DNA of 64,000 nt, from NCBI RefSeq assembly GCF_000264295.1, contig NZ_AJXT01000012.1, forward strand, positions 90,139 to 154,138, written 5' to 3'. How positions within the stretch are numbered: position 1 is the stretch's first letter; the number at the start of each line of letters is the position of its first letter. Positions 26,257 to 35,005 of the stretch are shown here, piece by piece. The notes under the pieces were generated by a model. It made no database searches. It was not told the origin of the DNA and saw nothing but the letters and a program-made list of their open reading frames with translations. Both the position numbers and the translations under genes were made by a program. Source of the DNA: Rhodanobacter spathiphylli B39 (GTDB lineage: Bacteria > Pseudomonadota > Gammaproteobacteria > Xanthomonadales > Rhodanobacteraceae).

Positions 26257-27446
26257 AGCCGGCCACCCTGGTCGGCTGCCAGCAACTCGGCCGGCAGCGG
26301 CAACGCTTCGAGCCCACGCGCCAGCAGCATCGCCTGGAAGCGCTCGCCCATCTGGTCGGGCAACATCAGGCGCTTCACCTGCTGGGACAGCCGGTAGCGG
26401 GCGTGTTCGTCGGGCGCCTTTTGGTGGGCATCCTCGAACACCTGCTGCAGGCCTGCGCCGATCAGGAACTGCGCCTGGGGCAGATACGCCGCCACCCCGA
26501 AACCGGCGCTGTTGCCGGCCTCGGCCAACGCGGTGAAATCGACCGAGGCAGTGAGGTCGTTCAGGCCCGGCAGGTACAGCGGGTCGTTGTGCGCATGGTG
26601 GCGGTAGTGCGCCATCAGGGTGCCGTCGTCGCGCTCGGGCAGGTAGAACTCGCGGCGCACATAGCCATAGTCGACGAAGAGCATCAGTCCGGCCACCAGC
26701 GAACCGGCCACCGCCTGCACCCAGTACGGCAGCTGCGGCAGGATTTCCGAGCGATAGCCGTCGGCGAATTCGGCGCCCAAGTCGCGCTCGACGTGACGCA
26801 CGGCGCCAGACACCAGCGCATCGGCCGGTCGATCGGTGCGCTTCAGGCGACCTTCGCCGTCCAGCACCACATGTTCTTCGAACACTTCGCCATCGCGCAT
26901 GCTGAAGCGCGTGGCCGGCAGGGCATCGATCACCTCGTTGGCGAACAGCACACCGCGCCAGTCCTGCTCCGGCGGCCGATCCAGCCATTGCACGCGCGCG
27001 TTGAGTCCGGCCGGAAGATTCGCCAGCAGGCGCTCGCGCTGGCGCTCGCGCAGGTCGGCGCTCGGCTCCAGGATCAGGTAATTCCGCGGCAAGCTGCCGG
27101 CGGCCGCGAGCGCCTTCAGCGCGGACTCGGCGAACGCGCCGCTGCCGCCACCGAGTTCGAGGAAGTCCGCCTGCTCGCCCAGCATCGCCAGCACCGGCTG
27201 CACCGCGTTCACCACGCAGCCGGCGAACAGCTCGCCCAGTTCCGGCGCGGTGACGAAGTCGCCGGCCTCGCCGAACTTGGTGCGACCGGCGCTGTAGTAG
27301 CCCAGCCCCGGCGCGTACAGGCAACGCTCCATGTATTGCGCGAATGGCATCGGCCCGTGCGAGGCGATCTGCTCGCGCAGCAGTTGCAGCAGGTGATCGG
27401 AGTGGGCGCGCTCGTCGGCGCCCGGTTCGGGTAAACGGGTTTGCAT
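26253..27446 (-). CDS. SAM-dependent methyltransferase of the MidA/NDUFAF7 (COG1565) family
   Basis: 397 residues. N-terminal PMPFAQYMERCLYAPGLGYYS and GDFVTAPELGELFAGC are family signatures; the SAM-binding loop is FLELGGGSGAFAE, and VLFANEVIDALPATRF is also diagnostic. The mitochondrial member NDUFAF7 dimethylates an arginine of a complex I subunit; the bacterial target is unknown. The start at 27446 (MQTRLPEPG) is chosen because all family motifs lie downstream; longer readings run into the TonB receptor gene on the wrong frame. Confidence 0.88.
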   Translation of the reverse strand: MQTRLPEPGADERAHSDHLLQLLREQIASHGPMPFAQYMERCLYAPGLGYYSAGRTKFGEAGDFVTAPELGELFAGCVVNAVQPVLAMLGEQADFLELGGGSGAFAESALKALAAAGSLPRNYLILEPSADLRERQRERLLANLPAGLNARVQWLDRPPEQDWRGVLFANEVIDALPATRFSMRDGEVFEEHVVLDGEGRLKRTDRPADALVSGAVRHVERDLGAEFADGYRSEILPQLPYWVQAVAGSLVAGLMLFVDYGYVRREFYLPERDDGTLMAHYRHHAHNDPLYLPGLNDLTASVDFTALAEAGNSAGFGVAAYLPQAQFLIGAGLQQVFEDAHQKAPDEHARYRLSQQVKRLMLPDQMGERFQAMLLARGLEALPLPAELLAADQGGRL

Positions 27447-27535
27447 GGATGCGGCCCTGAAATTCAGCGCCGCAAGGATAGCGGATGAAGCCGCCGATCC
27501 CGCGTGACGGATGCCGTCGCCACGCGGGCCGGGGC

Positions 27536-29710
27536 TCAGAAATCCTTCTGCAGGCTCAGGTACACGCCGCGACGCGGGCCGAATTGCGGGGCGCCCACGC
27601 CGATGCCGCTGCCATCGCGCAACTCGTAGGTGCGGTCGAGCGCATTGATCACCGCCAGTTGCGCGTGCAGCTTGCCGAAACCGTCGAAGGCGAAGTCGTG
27701 CGCGACGTTGAGGTTCAGCTGGAAGTACGCGGGTAGCGAGGCGCCGTTCGGCACGTCGCCGTCCTTGCGCAGGCCGCTGCCGAAAAGGTAGTCGGCGCCG
27801 ACGCGGGTGCTGTCGTTCAGCGCGAGGTTGACGCCACCGGACGAGGTGAGCCTCTGGTCGTGGTCGAGGAAGATCCAGTGGTTGTTGACGTAAGCCAGGT
27901 CGTCGGGATCGAAGTTGTACTGGCTGGTGATGATGCGCCGGCCGATCGCCTTGCCCAGCGAGGCGTTGAAGTACGCCGACAGCGGGCCCTGCTCGTAATT
28001 GGCGGTGAACTCCACGCCCTTCACCCGGCCCGCCGCGTAGTTGAAGGTGGAATAGACCAGGGCGGAACCGAACTGGCCTTCGTCCTGCAGGCGCTGCACC
28101 TTGCGGTAGTAGGCGTCCACGCCCACGGTCCAGGCCGAGCCGAGGTTCTGCGAGATGCCTGCGTCGAAATAGTCCGAGCGTTCGGCCAGCGGCGTGTTGT
28201 TGCCGGTGTCCGCCACGGCGTTGGTGGTGCCGTCGAATTTCGCGATGTTGCTGCTGGCGATCATCTCGGTCGCTGGCGGCGTGAAATAGCGCGAATAGCC
28301 GGCATGCACCACGGTGCTCCCGGTGGCCTGCCAGACCAGGCCGGCGCGGGGGCTCAGCTGGCTCTCGCTGCGCACCAGCTGATAGCGGTCGCCACGCAGG
28401 CCGTAGTTCAGCGTCCAGTTGGCGCCGAGGCTCCATTCGTCCTGCACGTAGGCCGACCAGGTCCTTGCGGTGAGGCGGCTGGCGTCGAGGATGTTGACCG
28501 GCGTGGTGCTGGCCTGGTGGCCGTCGGCGTCGACCGGAAACGCCCACGCATTGTTGCCGCTGGCCGCACGCTCGAAGCTGCCGTAGACGCCGTAGCGCAA
28601 GGTGTGGCGATCGCCCATCGGCGTGGCGAAGTCCGCTTGCAGCGTGCTGGCCCGGTTGCTGCGGGTGACGGCTGAGGCGACGCCGTTGAACATCAGTTCG
28701 CCGATCCGGTCCGGCGCATAGGCGAGGCCGCTGTAACGCTGGCCCACCGACACCTGATAGCCGGTGGCGCCCAGCTTGCCCTGCAACGCAAGCACGCCGA
28801 AGCGGGTGTTCTCGCGCTGACGCTCGTCGAGATCGGCGGAATTGAAATCCACCGTATCCAGATAGCCGAATGCCGGCTGTTGACCCGGATTGTTCGGAAT
28901 CTGGAAGCGGTTGTTGGCCACACCGAACAGGAAGCTCAGGCGGGTATCGTTGTCGATCAGGTAGCTGATGTCGCCGAAACCCTTCGCTTGATTGGTGTGG
29001 TCGTGGATCGGCTTGCGGCTCGCCGTGGGATTCTCGATGCCGGCATCGTTCTCCATGTAATTGCCGGTGAAGAACCAGCTCCAGCGATCGTGGCTGCCCC
29101 ATACCGACGCGTTCGGGTTCAGCGTGGCGTTGCTGCCGCCGGTGATGCCCACGCTGCCGCCATTGCCGAGGTCGTGGCCGCTCTTCGTGGTGATGTCGAC
29201 CACCGCCGCCGTGCGCAGGCCGTACTGGGCCGGCAACGCACCATCGAGCAGCTTCACGGTGTGGATCGTGCGCGCGTCGAGACTCTGGCCGAAACCGCCG
29301 ATCGACTCGGGAATGATCACGCCGTTGATGCGGTACTGCAGGTTCGCGTGGTCGCCGCGGACGTGCAGGCCGCCGTAGGAATCCTGCACCACGCCCGGCG
29401 CCTGCAGCAGCACCTGGTTGATCGGCGTCGATGCACCCAGCGGCAGCTGCGCGATCGCCTGGTGATCGATCACGTACTGGCTGCTGCCGGTATCGGGCGA
29501 CAGTGCGTTGCGTGCCTGGTCGAGCGCGCCCGACACCGAGATCGCATCCAGATCCTGCACCTGCGGTTGCCGGTTGCGACTGCCGCTGTCGGCCGGATCG
29601 TCGCCATGCGCCGCCGCGGTGGCAGCCGCGGGGTCGGCAACGGTAGCGTGGACGGCGAGCGGCATGGCCAGTGCGACGGCAAGCGCCAGGGCGAGCGGGG
29701 AGTGTGTCAT
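27536..29710 (-). CDS. TonB-dependent outer-membrane receptor
   Basis: 724 residues. Signal peptide MTHSPLALALAVALAMPLAV, a TonB-box-like DAISVSG near residue 55, a plug domain (GLHVRGDHANLQYRINGVIIPESIGGFGQSLDARTIHTVKLLDGALPAQYGLRTAAVVDITTKSG) shown here only as its diagnostic landmarks RGDHANLQYRINGV and ALPAQYGLRTAAVVDI, and a 22-strand-type barrel ending in Phe (SLQKDF). It imports a scarce ligand across the outer membrane using TonB energy. A Zur-like operator 32-54 bp before the start suggests zinc or a zinc chelate. No His-rich loop was seen, so the substrate remains inferred from regulation only. Confidence 0.88.
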   Translation of the reverse strand: MTHSPLALALAVALAMPLAVHATVADPAAATAAAHGDDPADSGSRNRQPQVQDLDAISVSGALDQARNALSPDTGSSQYVIDHQAIAQLPLGASTPINQVLLQAPGVVQDSYGGLHVRGDHANLQYRINGVIIPESIGGFGQSLDARTIHTVKLLDGALPAQYGLRTAAVVDITTKSGHDLGNGGSVGITGGSNATLNPNASVWGSHDRWSWFFTGNYMENDAGIENPTASRKPIHDHTNQAKGFGDISYLIDNDTRLSFLFGVANNRFQIPNNPGQQPAFGYLDTVDFNSADLDERQRENTRFGVLALQGKLGATGYQVSVGQRYSGLAYAPDRIGELMFNGVASAVTRSNRASTLQADFATPMGDRHTLRYGVYGSFERAASGNNAWAFPVDADGHQASTTPVNILDASRLTARTWSAYVQDEWSLGANWTLNYGLRGDRYQLVRSESQLSPRAGLVWQATGSTVVHAGYSRYFTPPATEMIASSNIAKFDGTTNAVADTGNNTPLAERSDYFDAGISQNLGSAWTVGVDAYYRKVQRLQDEGQFGSALVYSTFNYAAGRVKGVEFTANYEQGPLSAYFNASLGKAIGRRIITSQYNFDPDDLAYVNNHWIFLDHDQRLTSSGGVNLALNDSTRVGADYLFGSGLRKDGDVPNGASLPAYFQLNLNVAHDFAFDGFGKLHAQLAVINALDRTYELRDGSGIGVGAPQFGPRRGVYLSLQKDF

Positions 29711-29741
29711 CGGGAGTTCCGGCGGGGACGAGGAAATTGTT

Positions 29742-29764
29742 GTGATGTTATAACATAACTTTCA
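29742..29764 (-). promoter_or_regulatory. Zur-box-like operator upstream of the TonB receptor
   Basis: Core GTTATAACATAAC at 29747-29759 differs at one of 12 defined positions from the gammaproteobacterial Zur core GTTATA-n-TATAAC; the wider 23-bp site matches at about 16 of 22 defined positions. It contains a perfect 12-bp palindrome (29745-29756). It lies 32-54 bp before the receptor ATG, where a repressor would block transcription. Confidence 0.6.
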
Positions 29765-29882
29765 TGACTTCCGGCCGCCCGTGCCGGAAGTCACGCGTCG
29801 CGTTGAACCCCGCTTCACGCGCACTCCCTAGACTGCGAAGGACGCAGCTGCACGCATTCGCCCCATCCGCCCGGAGTCGCCC

Positions 29883-30698
29883 ATGAGCAAGTCACCCAGC
29901 CAGCAGGTTCCCGCGGTCATCGCGCCCGGCGAGCCGGGCAGGATCACCGCGGCGATCCTCGATTTCGTCAGCGAAGTGCCGGACAGCCGGATCGACAGCA
30001 GCAGGGACCCGGCGAACAAGGCGCGCAGGCTGGCCAGCCGCGCCGCCCAGCGCGCCGCGCTGACCGCGGGCTCGCTGGCCTTGCCGCCGGGCCCGCTGGG
30101 CTGGCTGACCTTGCTGCCGGAGCTGATCGCGATCTGGAAAATCCAGGGCCAGATGGTCAGCGACATCGCCGCTGCCTATGGCCGCCACGCGAGTCTGGGG
30201 CGCGAGCAAATGATGTGGTGCCTGTTTCGCCACACCGCGGCACAGGCCTTCCGCGACCTGGTGGTGCGCATGGGCGACCGGCTGATCTTCCGCCGCATGT
30301 CGTGGGGCGTGGCCCAGCGCGTGGCGAAGCAGATCGGCGTGAAGTTCACCCAGCGCACGCTGAGCAAGGGCGTGTCGCGCTGGCTGCCAGTGGTCGGCGC
30401 GCTGGGCGTCGGTGCCTATGCGTATTACGACACCGGACAAGTGGCCGCCACCGCGATCGAGATGTTCGAGAGCGAGGTGACGATCGAGGAAGCAGCCGAC
30501 GCGGACGCCGCGGCCACCGGCAAACCAAGGCCGGCGCCGAAGCCGAAGCCGAAGCCGGCAGCGAAAGCGGCGCGGCGGGTAGCCGGCAAGCTGGTCGACA
30601 AGGCGGTCGCCACGGCCGCCCGCAAGGTCGCCGGCGCCGCGCAAAAAGCTGCCGGCAAGACGCGCCCGAAGAAACCCGACCCGCCGCAGCGCGGGTGA
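29883..30698 (+). CDS. EcsC-like protein with basic C-terminal tail
   Basis: 271 residues. The central part (about 40-190) resembles EcsC-family proteins: LPPGPLGWLTLLPELIAIWKIQGQMVSDIAAAYG, shown by its landmarks PPGPLGWLTLLPEL and IWKIQGQMVSDIA, plus a second hydrophobic segment WLPVVGALGVGAYAYYDT. The last ~70 residues are a Lys/Ala/Pro-rich tail with repeats of the type KPxPKPKP and AGKLVDKAVATAARKVAG, reminiscent of a nucleic-acid- or polyanion-binding histone-like tail. No enzymatic motif. It is divergent from the TonB receptor and is followed 54 bp later by folM. Confidence 0.65.
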   Translation: MSKSPSQQVPAVIAPGEPGRITAAILDFVSEVPDSRIDSSRDPANKARRLASRAAQRAALTAGSLALPPGPLGWLTLLPELIAIWKIQGQMVSDIAAAYGRHASLGREQMMWCLFRHTAAQAFRDLVVRMGDRLIFRRMSWGVAQRVAKQIGVKFTQRTLSKGVSRWLPVVGALGVGAYAYYDTGQVAATAIEMFESEVTIEEAADADAAATGKPRPAPKPKPKPAAKAARRVAGKLVDKAVATAARKVAGAAQKAAGKTRPKKPDPPQRG

Positions 30699-30752
30699 CG
30701 CTGACGCGGCTTTGCGGCAAGCTGCAGGCTGCACAGTTGCCGGAGCCGCCGC

Positions 30753-31529
30753 ATGCCACCTTCCGATGATCGACCCGGTGCAGATCGACCCGGCGCGGCT
30801 CGACCCGTCGCGCTGATCACCGGCGCCGGCCGCCGGGTCGGCGCGGTGATCGCGCGGACGCTGCATGCAGCGGGCTACGACGTGGCGCTGCACTACCGGC
30901 ATTCGGCCACCGACGCACGCGCGCTGGCCGACGAGCTCGAAGCGCAACGCGGCGCCAGCACCCTGCTGCTTCAGGCCGAACTCGCCGAGCTGTCGGCGTT
31001 GCCCGGCATGATCGATCGGTTACTCGCGCGCTATGGCCGGCTCGATGCGCTGGTCAACAACGCGTCGGCCTTTTTCCCCACGCCCGTGGACACGGCCACC
31101 GCCGAACAGTGGAGCGCGCTGTTCGCCTCCAACGCGCAGGCGCCGTTCTTCCTCAGCCAGGCCGCCATCCCCGCGCTGCGCGCGTCGCGCGGCGCCATCG
31201 TCAACATGGTCGACATCTATGCCGAGCGTCCGCTGGCCGGGCATCCGCTGTACTGCATGGCCAAGGCCGCGCTGGCCGCGATGACCCGCTCGCTGGCGCT
31301 GGATCTGGGCCCCGACATCCGGGTCAACGGCATCGCCCCCGGCGCCGTGCTGTGGCCGGGCGACGGCAAGGCCTACGACGACCAGCAGGCGATGCTGGCT
31401 CGCACGCCGCTCAAGCGCGCCGGCGCGCCGGACGACGTGGCCAGTGCGGTGCTGTGGTTGCTGCGCGATGCGCCGTTCGTGACGGGGCAGATCATCCGGG
31501 TGGATGGGGGAAGGACGTTGGCGGTGTGA
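30753..31529 (+). CDS. folM: Pteridine reductase / dihydromonapterin reductase (FolM-type SDR)
   Basis: 258 residues. Classical SDR with the NADPH-preferring motif TGAGRRVG, NNAS at the usual position, and the catalytic Tyr-x-x-x-Lys (YCMAK). TGAGRRVG with Arg and the loop NGIAPGAVLWPG are typical of pteridine reductases (PTR1/FolM), which reduce dihydromonapterin or dihydropteridines. The first ~17 residues are a low-complexity extension before the Rossmann strand; an internal start cannot be excluded. GGAG lies 9 bases before the ATG. folK and folB are close by, on the other strand. Confidence 0.85.
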   Translation: MPPSDDRPGADRPGAARPVALITGAGRRVGAVIARTLHAAGYDVALHYRHSATDARALADELEAQRGASTLLLQAELAELSALPGMIDRLLARYGRLDALVNNASAFFPTPVDTATAEQWSALFASNAQAPFFLSQAAIPALRASRGAIVNMVDIYAERPLAGHPLYCMAKAALAAMTRSLALDLGPDIRVNGIAPGAVLWPGDGKAYDDQQAMLARTPLKRAGAPDDVASAVLWLLRDAPFVTGQIIRVDGGRTLAV

Positions 31530-31568
31530 GGTTGGGGGCGTCGCTTCGATGGGCGACGCGGCGGCGTG

Positions 31569-31673
31569 GACCCCACCCCTGCCCTCCCCTGCACGCAGGG
31601 GAGGGTATCCCGGTTGCTTCGAGCTTCTGCTTTGCTCCCTCCCCTGCGTGCAGGGGAGGGTCGGGGTGGGGTC
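31569..31673. repeat. REPIN-like inverted REP doublet
   Basis: Two 37-bp arms (31569-31605 and 31637-31673) are inverted copies with two mismatches. Each arm holds its own 24-bp palindrome (CCCTCCCCTGC-nn-GCAGGGGAGGG) plus a GGGGTGGGGTC tail. It lies between the convergent ends of folM and the DUF6159 gene. The palindrome-plus-tail design recurs, with changed bases, inside gspH and gspG. Confidence 0.75.
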
Positions 31674-31682
31674 GCTCTTGCG

Positions 31683-32543
31683 CTACTTCTTCTTCGGCGC
31701 AAACGCCTGCTGCAACAGGGCCTGGTCGAAGCCCACACTGGCCTCGCCAGCTTCGGCGTAGCGATACAGCGCCGCCGAATAGATGCCTTGCAGCGAAGAC
31801 TGGATCAGGGCCAGCAGGACGAAACCCACCACCACGATCACCGCCGCCAGCACGATCGCGACGACCGACTGCATCGCCACCGCGCCACCGATCAGCACGG
31901 CACTGACCAGCACCGCCAGGAACATCAGCAGTCCGAACACGACGCCGATGCCGCCGTTGCCGATGAGGTTTTCGCCCCAGCTGCGCTTGAGCAGTTCGAC
32001 GCTTTCTTTCACCGCGTCGACCGGACCGACATCCTTGCTGGCCAGCACCGGCACCACCAGGAAGGTGGCCACGGTCCAGGCCAGTCCGATGAAGCCGATC
32101 ACCAGCCGACCGATCAGGCCCAGCCGCTCCTGGATCATCCGCAGCAGCAGGCCCACCGTGGCGGCGATCAGCGCATAGCCGAAGATCTGCGGCAGCTTCG
32201 AGCGCGCCAGCGCCAGGCCCGCGCCCACGCTGGTCGGTTCGCCGCGCAGATGCATCAGCGCCACGCCGGTCAGGGCGGTCTGGAAGAAGATGATCACGAA
32301 ATACTGCACCAGGTAGAACGCGAACATCAGCAGGTAGCTGCCCACCGACATGCGCTGATGGAAGTCCTCGCCCGCGTGCGCGCCGCCGATCACCATCATG
32401 CCCACCGGCACCAGGAAACTGGCCGCCACCAGCAGGGTGCACAGGCCCGACAGCAGCGGAAACACCAGCAACGACTTGTCCGAGCGCAACACCGCGGCGC
32501 TCGCCTTCATCAACGCCCAGCTGCGGGCAAATTTTCCGGCCAT
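31683..32543 (-). CDS. DUF6159-like polytopic membrane protein
   Basis: 286 residues with about six membrane helices (LLVFPLLSGLCTLLVAASFLV, SYLLMFAFYLVQYFVIIFF, IFGYALIAATVGLLLRMI, VIGFIGLAWTVATFLVVPVL, FGLLMFLAVLVSAVLIGG, VVAIVLAAVIVVVGFVLLAL). The start MAGKFARSWALMKASAAVL is preferred over an upstream ATG at 32630 because GGGGAGCAGG precedes it. I recognise it only as a DUF6159-type family with no known function. It is separated from folK by 102 bp on the same strand and ends at the REPIN-like repeat. Confidence 0.75.
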   Translation of the reverse strand: MAGKFARSWALMKASAAVLRSDKSLLVFPLLSGLCTLLVAASFLVPVGMMVIGGAHAGEDFHQRMSVGSYLLMFAFYLVQYFVIIFFQTALTGVALMHLRGEPTSVGAGLALARSKLPQIFGYALIAATVGLLLRMIQERLGLIGRLVIGFIGLAWTVATFLVVPVLASKDVGPVDAVKESVELLKRSWGENLIGNGGIGVVFGLLMFLAVLVSAVLIGGAVAMQSVVAIVLAAVIVVVGFVLLALIQSSLQGIYSAALYRYAEAGEASVGFDQALLQQAFAPKKK

Positions 32544-32645
32544 GTTCCTGCTCCCCTCGATCGTGGACACGCATTCAGACAGACGGGCCCGGCCCCTGAG
32601 GTGCCTTTCTAGCATCCGCGCGGCGAACACGACAGTGCGTCGCGT

Positions 32646-33134
32646 TCAGTCGGCCAGCGAGTCGGCCTGCAACGGTTCGTTCCCCGCGGGAAAGGCCGCC
32701 CACAACTCGGCCATGCTCCGCCCGCTGACCGGATGGCGGAAGCCCGGTGCGATATCGGCGATCGGCCGCAACACGAACGCATGCTGCAGCTCGTTGCGGG
32801 GAATCTGCAGATGGCCAGGACCGTCCAGCACCAGGTCGTCGTAGAACACGATGTCGACATCCAGCGTGCGATCGGAGTAGCGCGGCACGTCGCGGCGGCG
32901 GCCGTGGCGATCCTCCAGCGCGTGCAGCCAGTCGTTCAACGCCTCGGGTACCAGTTCGGTATCCAGTCCTGCGGCCAGGTTCACGAAGGCGGCGCCATCG
33001 AAGCCCACCGGGGCGCTGCGATACGCCGGCGACACCACCAGCTCGCCGAAGTGCTCGCGCAATTCCGTCAGCGCCGCACGAAGATGGCGGTGCGGTTCGA
33101 GGTTGGAACCCAGGCTCAGATAGACACGCGCCAC
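32646..33134 (-). CDS. folK: 2-amino-4-hydroxy-6-hydroxymethyldihydropteridine pyrophosphokinase
   Basis: 162 residues. HPPK transfers pyrophosphate from ATP to 6-hydroxymethyl-7,8-dihydropterin, the step before dihydropteroate synthase in folate synthesis. The family signature LSLGSNLEP opens the protein, SAPVGFDGAAFVNLAAG matches the pterin-binding loop, and RYSDRTLDVDIVFYDD carries the metal-binding DxD pair. It starts 3 bp after the MscS-type gene and is probably in the same operon. Confidence 0.93.
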   Translation of the reverse strand: MARVYLSLGSNLEPHRHLRAALTELREHFGELVVSPAYRSAPVGFDGAAFVNLAAGLDTELVPEALNDWLHALEDRHGRRRDVPRYSDRTLDVDIVFYDDLVLDGPGHLQIPRNELQHAFVLRPIADIAPGFRHPVSGRSMAELWAAFPAGNEPLQADSLAD

Positions 33135-33137
33135 CGC

Positions 33138-34418
33138 TCACGCCTCGTCAAGTTGGATCGCCCGCCGATCGACCGTCGATTTTGCCGGGGTTTCGCCGCG
33201 CAGCGCCAGCGCCGAACGCACGTCCTGGCCGGAAGGCTGCTGGTAGAGCGCCAGCCCGAACTCCGGCAGCAGGGCAAACAGGTGGTCGAAGATGTCTGCC
33301 TGGATGCCTTCGTACTCGGCCCAATCCACCGTGTCGGTAAAGCAGTACAGCTCCAGCGGGATGCCCTGCGGGCCGCTGGCCAGCTGGCGAACCATGCAGC
33401 TCAGCTGGTGGTGGATCTGCGGATGGCCATCCAGATAGGCCTGCACGTAGGCGCGGAACGTGCCCAGGTTGGTCAGCCGCCGCCGATTCGCCGCAACGCC
33501 GGCCGCATCGCCCAGCGCCTCGTTCCACTGCTCCACGTCGCGCTCCCTCGACGGCAGGTACTCGGCCAACAGCTGCAGGCGCGACAGTCGGCGGATCTCC
33601 CGCTGATCAAGGAAACGCACGCTGGCGGCATCCAGATGCAGCGCGCGCTTGATCCGCCGCCCGCCGACTTCCTGCATGCCGCGCCAGTTCTTGTACGAAT
33701 CGGAGATCAGCCGCCAACTGGGGATGGTGGTGATCGTCTTGTCCCAATTGCGCACCTTGACCGTATGCAGCGCGATATCGATCACGTCGCCATCGGCGTT
33801 CAACTGCGGCATCTCGATCCAGTCGCCCACACGCAGCATGTCGTTCGAGGACAGCTGCACGCCGGCCACGAACCCGAGGATGGTGTCCTTGAAAACCAGC
33901 ATCAGCACGGCCGACATCGCGCCCACGCCCGAAAGCAGCAAGCCGACCTGCTTGCCGGTGACGGCGGCGATGATGACCAGTGCGGCAACGATGAACAGGC
34001 CGATCTTGACCAGTTGTAGCAAGCCCTTGATCGGGCGCTGCTGGCCCCGCGGGGTGCGCTGGTACATGGCCTCGCTGGCCGACAGCACGGCGCTGACCGC
34101 CATCACCACGCAGAGCACCACCAGCGCCGTCATCGCCTTCCCCAGCAGCGCTTCGATCCGCTCCGGCACGCCGGGCACCAGCACGATGCCGTACTGGACA
34201 ATCAGCGCCGGCAGCGCGCGCGCCAGCCAGCGGAACGTGCCATAACCGAGCAGGGCGTCGTCCCAGCCGGTGGCGGTGCGCCGCGCGATACCGCCGACCA
34301 GCCGGCGCAGCAGACGATGCATCAGCTGGCCGGCCAGCCAGGCCAGCGCGAGCAGGGCGAGCACGCCCAGCGTGGTTTGTATCCAGGGAAGATCCAGCAG
34401 ATCCTGCAGTCGTTGCAT
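33138..34418 (-). CDS. YbdG-type MscS mechanosensitive ion channel
   Basis: 426 residues. Four to five membrane helices in the first ~190 residues, then an MscS beta and C-terminal domain. The pore-lining segment region LLLSGVGAMSAVLMLVFKDTILGFVAGVQL and the following DWIEMPQLNADGDVID mark the MscS family; TVKVRNWDKTITTIPSWRLISDSYKNWRGM, cited here by its landmarks NWDKTITTIP and NWRGMQEVGGRRIKR, is specific to the E. coli YbdG branch. These channels respond to membrane tension or osmotic change. The start at 34418 (MQRLQDLLDLPW) removes a signal-less extension. It heads a two-gene unit with folK. Confidence 0.88.
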   Translation of the reverse strand: MQRLQDLLDLPWIQTTLGVLALLALAWLAGQLMHRLLRRLVGGIARRTATGWDDALLGYGTFRWLARALPALIVQYGIVLVPGVPERIEALLGKAMTALVVLCVVMAVSAVLSASEAMYQRTPRGQQRPIKGLLQLVKIGLFIVAALVIIAAVTGKQVGLLLSGVGAMSAVLMLVFKDTILGFVAGVQLSSNDMLRVGDWIEMPQLNADGDVIDIALHTVKVRNWDKTITTIPSWRLISDSYKNWRGMQEVGGRRIKRALHLDAASVRFLDQREIRRLSRLQLLAEYLPSRERDVEQWNEALGDAAGVAANRRRLTNLGTFRAYVQAYLDGHPQIHHQLSCMVRQLASGPQGIPLELYCFTDTVDWAEYEGIQADIFDHLFALLPEFGLALYQQPSGQDVRSALALRGETPAKSTVDRRAIQLDEA

Positions 34419-34554
34419 CGGAGCGTCCTGTCGGCTCGTGGGTCGCACGCGGCAGAAAACACGCGCGGATCGGGGCGGCATGGCGCGCGGAACACCGCGT
34501 CAACCGGGAAACATGGGGTCTGCGCGGCGACGAAACAACCGCTGGCGCCGTGCG

Positions 34555-34914
34555 CTACTGTGGCCGCATGCCACGCTCGATGCGCACGCCCACCGACTTC
34601 GCGCCGCGCACGGCGCCGGGCTTGGACAACTTCAGCCGCACCCAGCTCACCCCGAATTCCTCGCGGATGATCGCCGCGCAGCGCTCGGCCAGTGTTTCCA
34701 CCAGGCCGAAGCTCGACGCGCCCACGTAGTCGATCAGTCGCTTCGACACGTCCTTGTAGTTCAGCGTCAGCGCGATGTCGTCGCTGGCCGCCGGCAGCGT
34801 GTTGTCGAACGCCATCTCGATGTCGAACGCCAGTGTCTGCCGCACGCGGCGCTCCCAGTCGTAGATGCCGATGACGGCATCGATGCGCAGGTCTTCGATG
34901 AAAACGATATCCAT
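34555..34914 (-). CDS. folB: Dihydroneopterin aldolase
   Basis: 119 residues. Converts 7,8-dihydroneopterin to 6-hydroxymethyl-dihydropterin and glycolaldehyde in folate synthesis. MDIVFIEDLRIDAVIGIYDWE, WVRLKLSKPGAV and the ETLAERCA region with catalytic Glu, plus the C-terminal IERG, match E. coli FolB nearly residue for residue in these blocks. The start at 34914 is chosen for the conserved MDIVFIE; an ATG four codons earlier (34926) is the alternative, and neither has a clear Shine-Dalgarno. It lies 136 bp upstream of the MscS gene and is divergent from dbpA. Confidence 0.92.
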   Translation of the reverse strand: MDIVFIEDLRIDAVIGIYDWERRVRQTLAFDIEMAFDNTLPAASDDIALTLNYKDVSKRLIDYVGASSFGLVETLAERCAAIIREEFGVSWVRLKLSKPGAVRGAKSVGVRIERGMRPQ

Positions 34915-35005
34915 GACGGTATTCATTGGGGCGACAGCCGTAGAGGGTCGACGAGACGGCGTCGGGATGCAAGTCGCGAGCAGGCACCCGTGCGATCATG
35001 GACAC

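Noticed and set aside
27499..27528. Hairpin between midA and the TonB receptor as a terminator
   Set aside because: Good stem (CCCGCGTG with CACGCGGG) but no T-tract on either strand.
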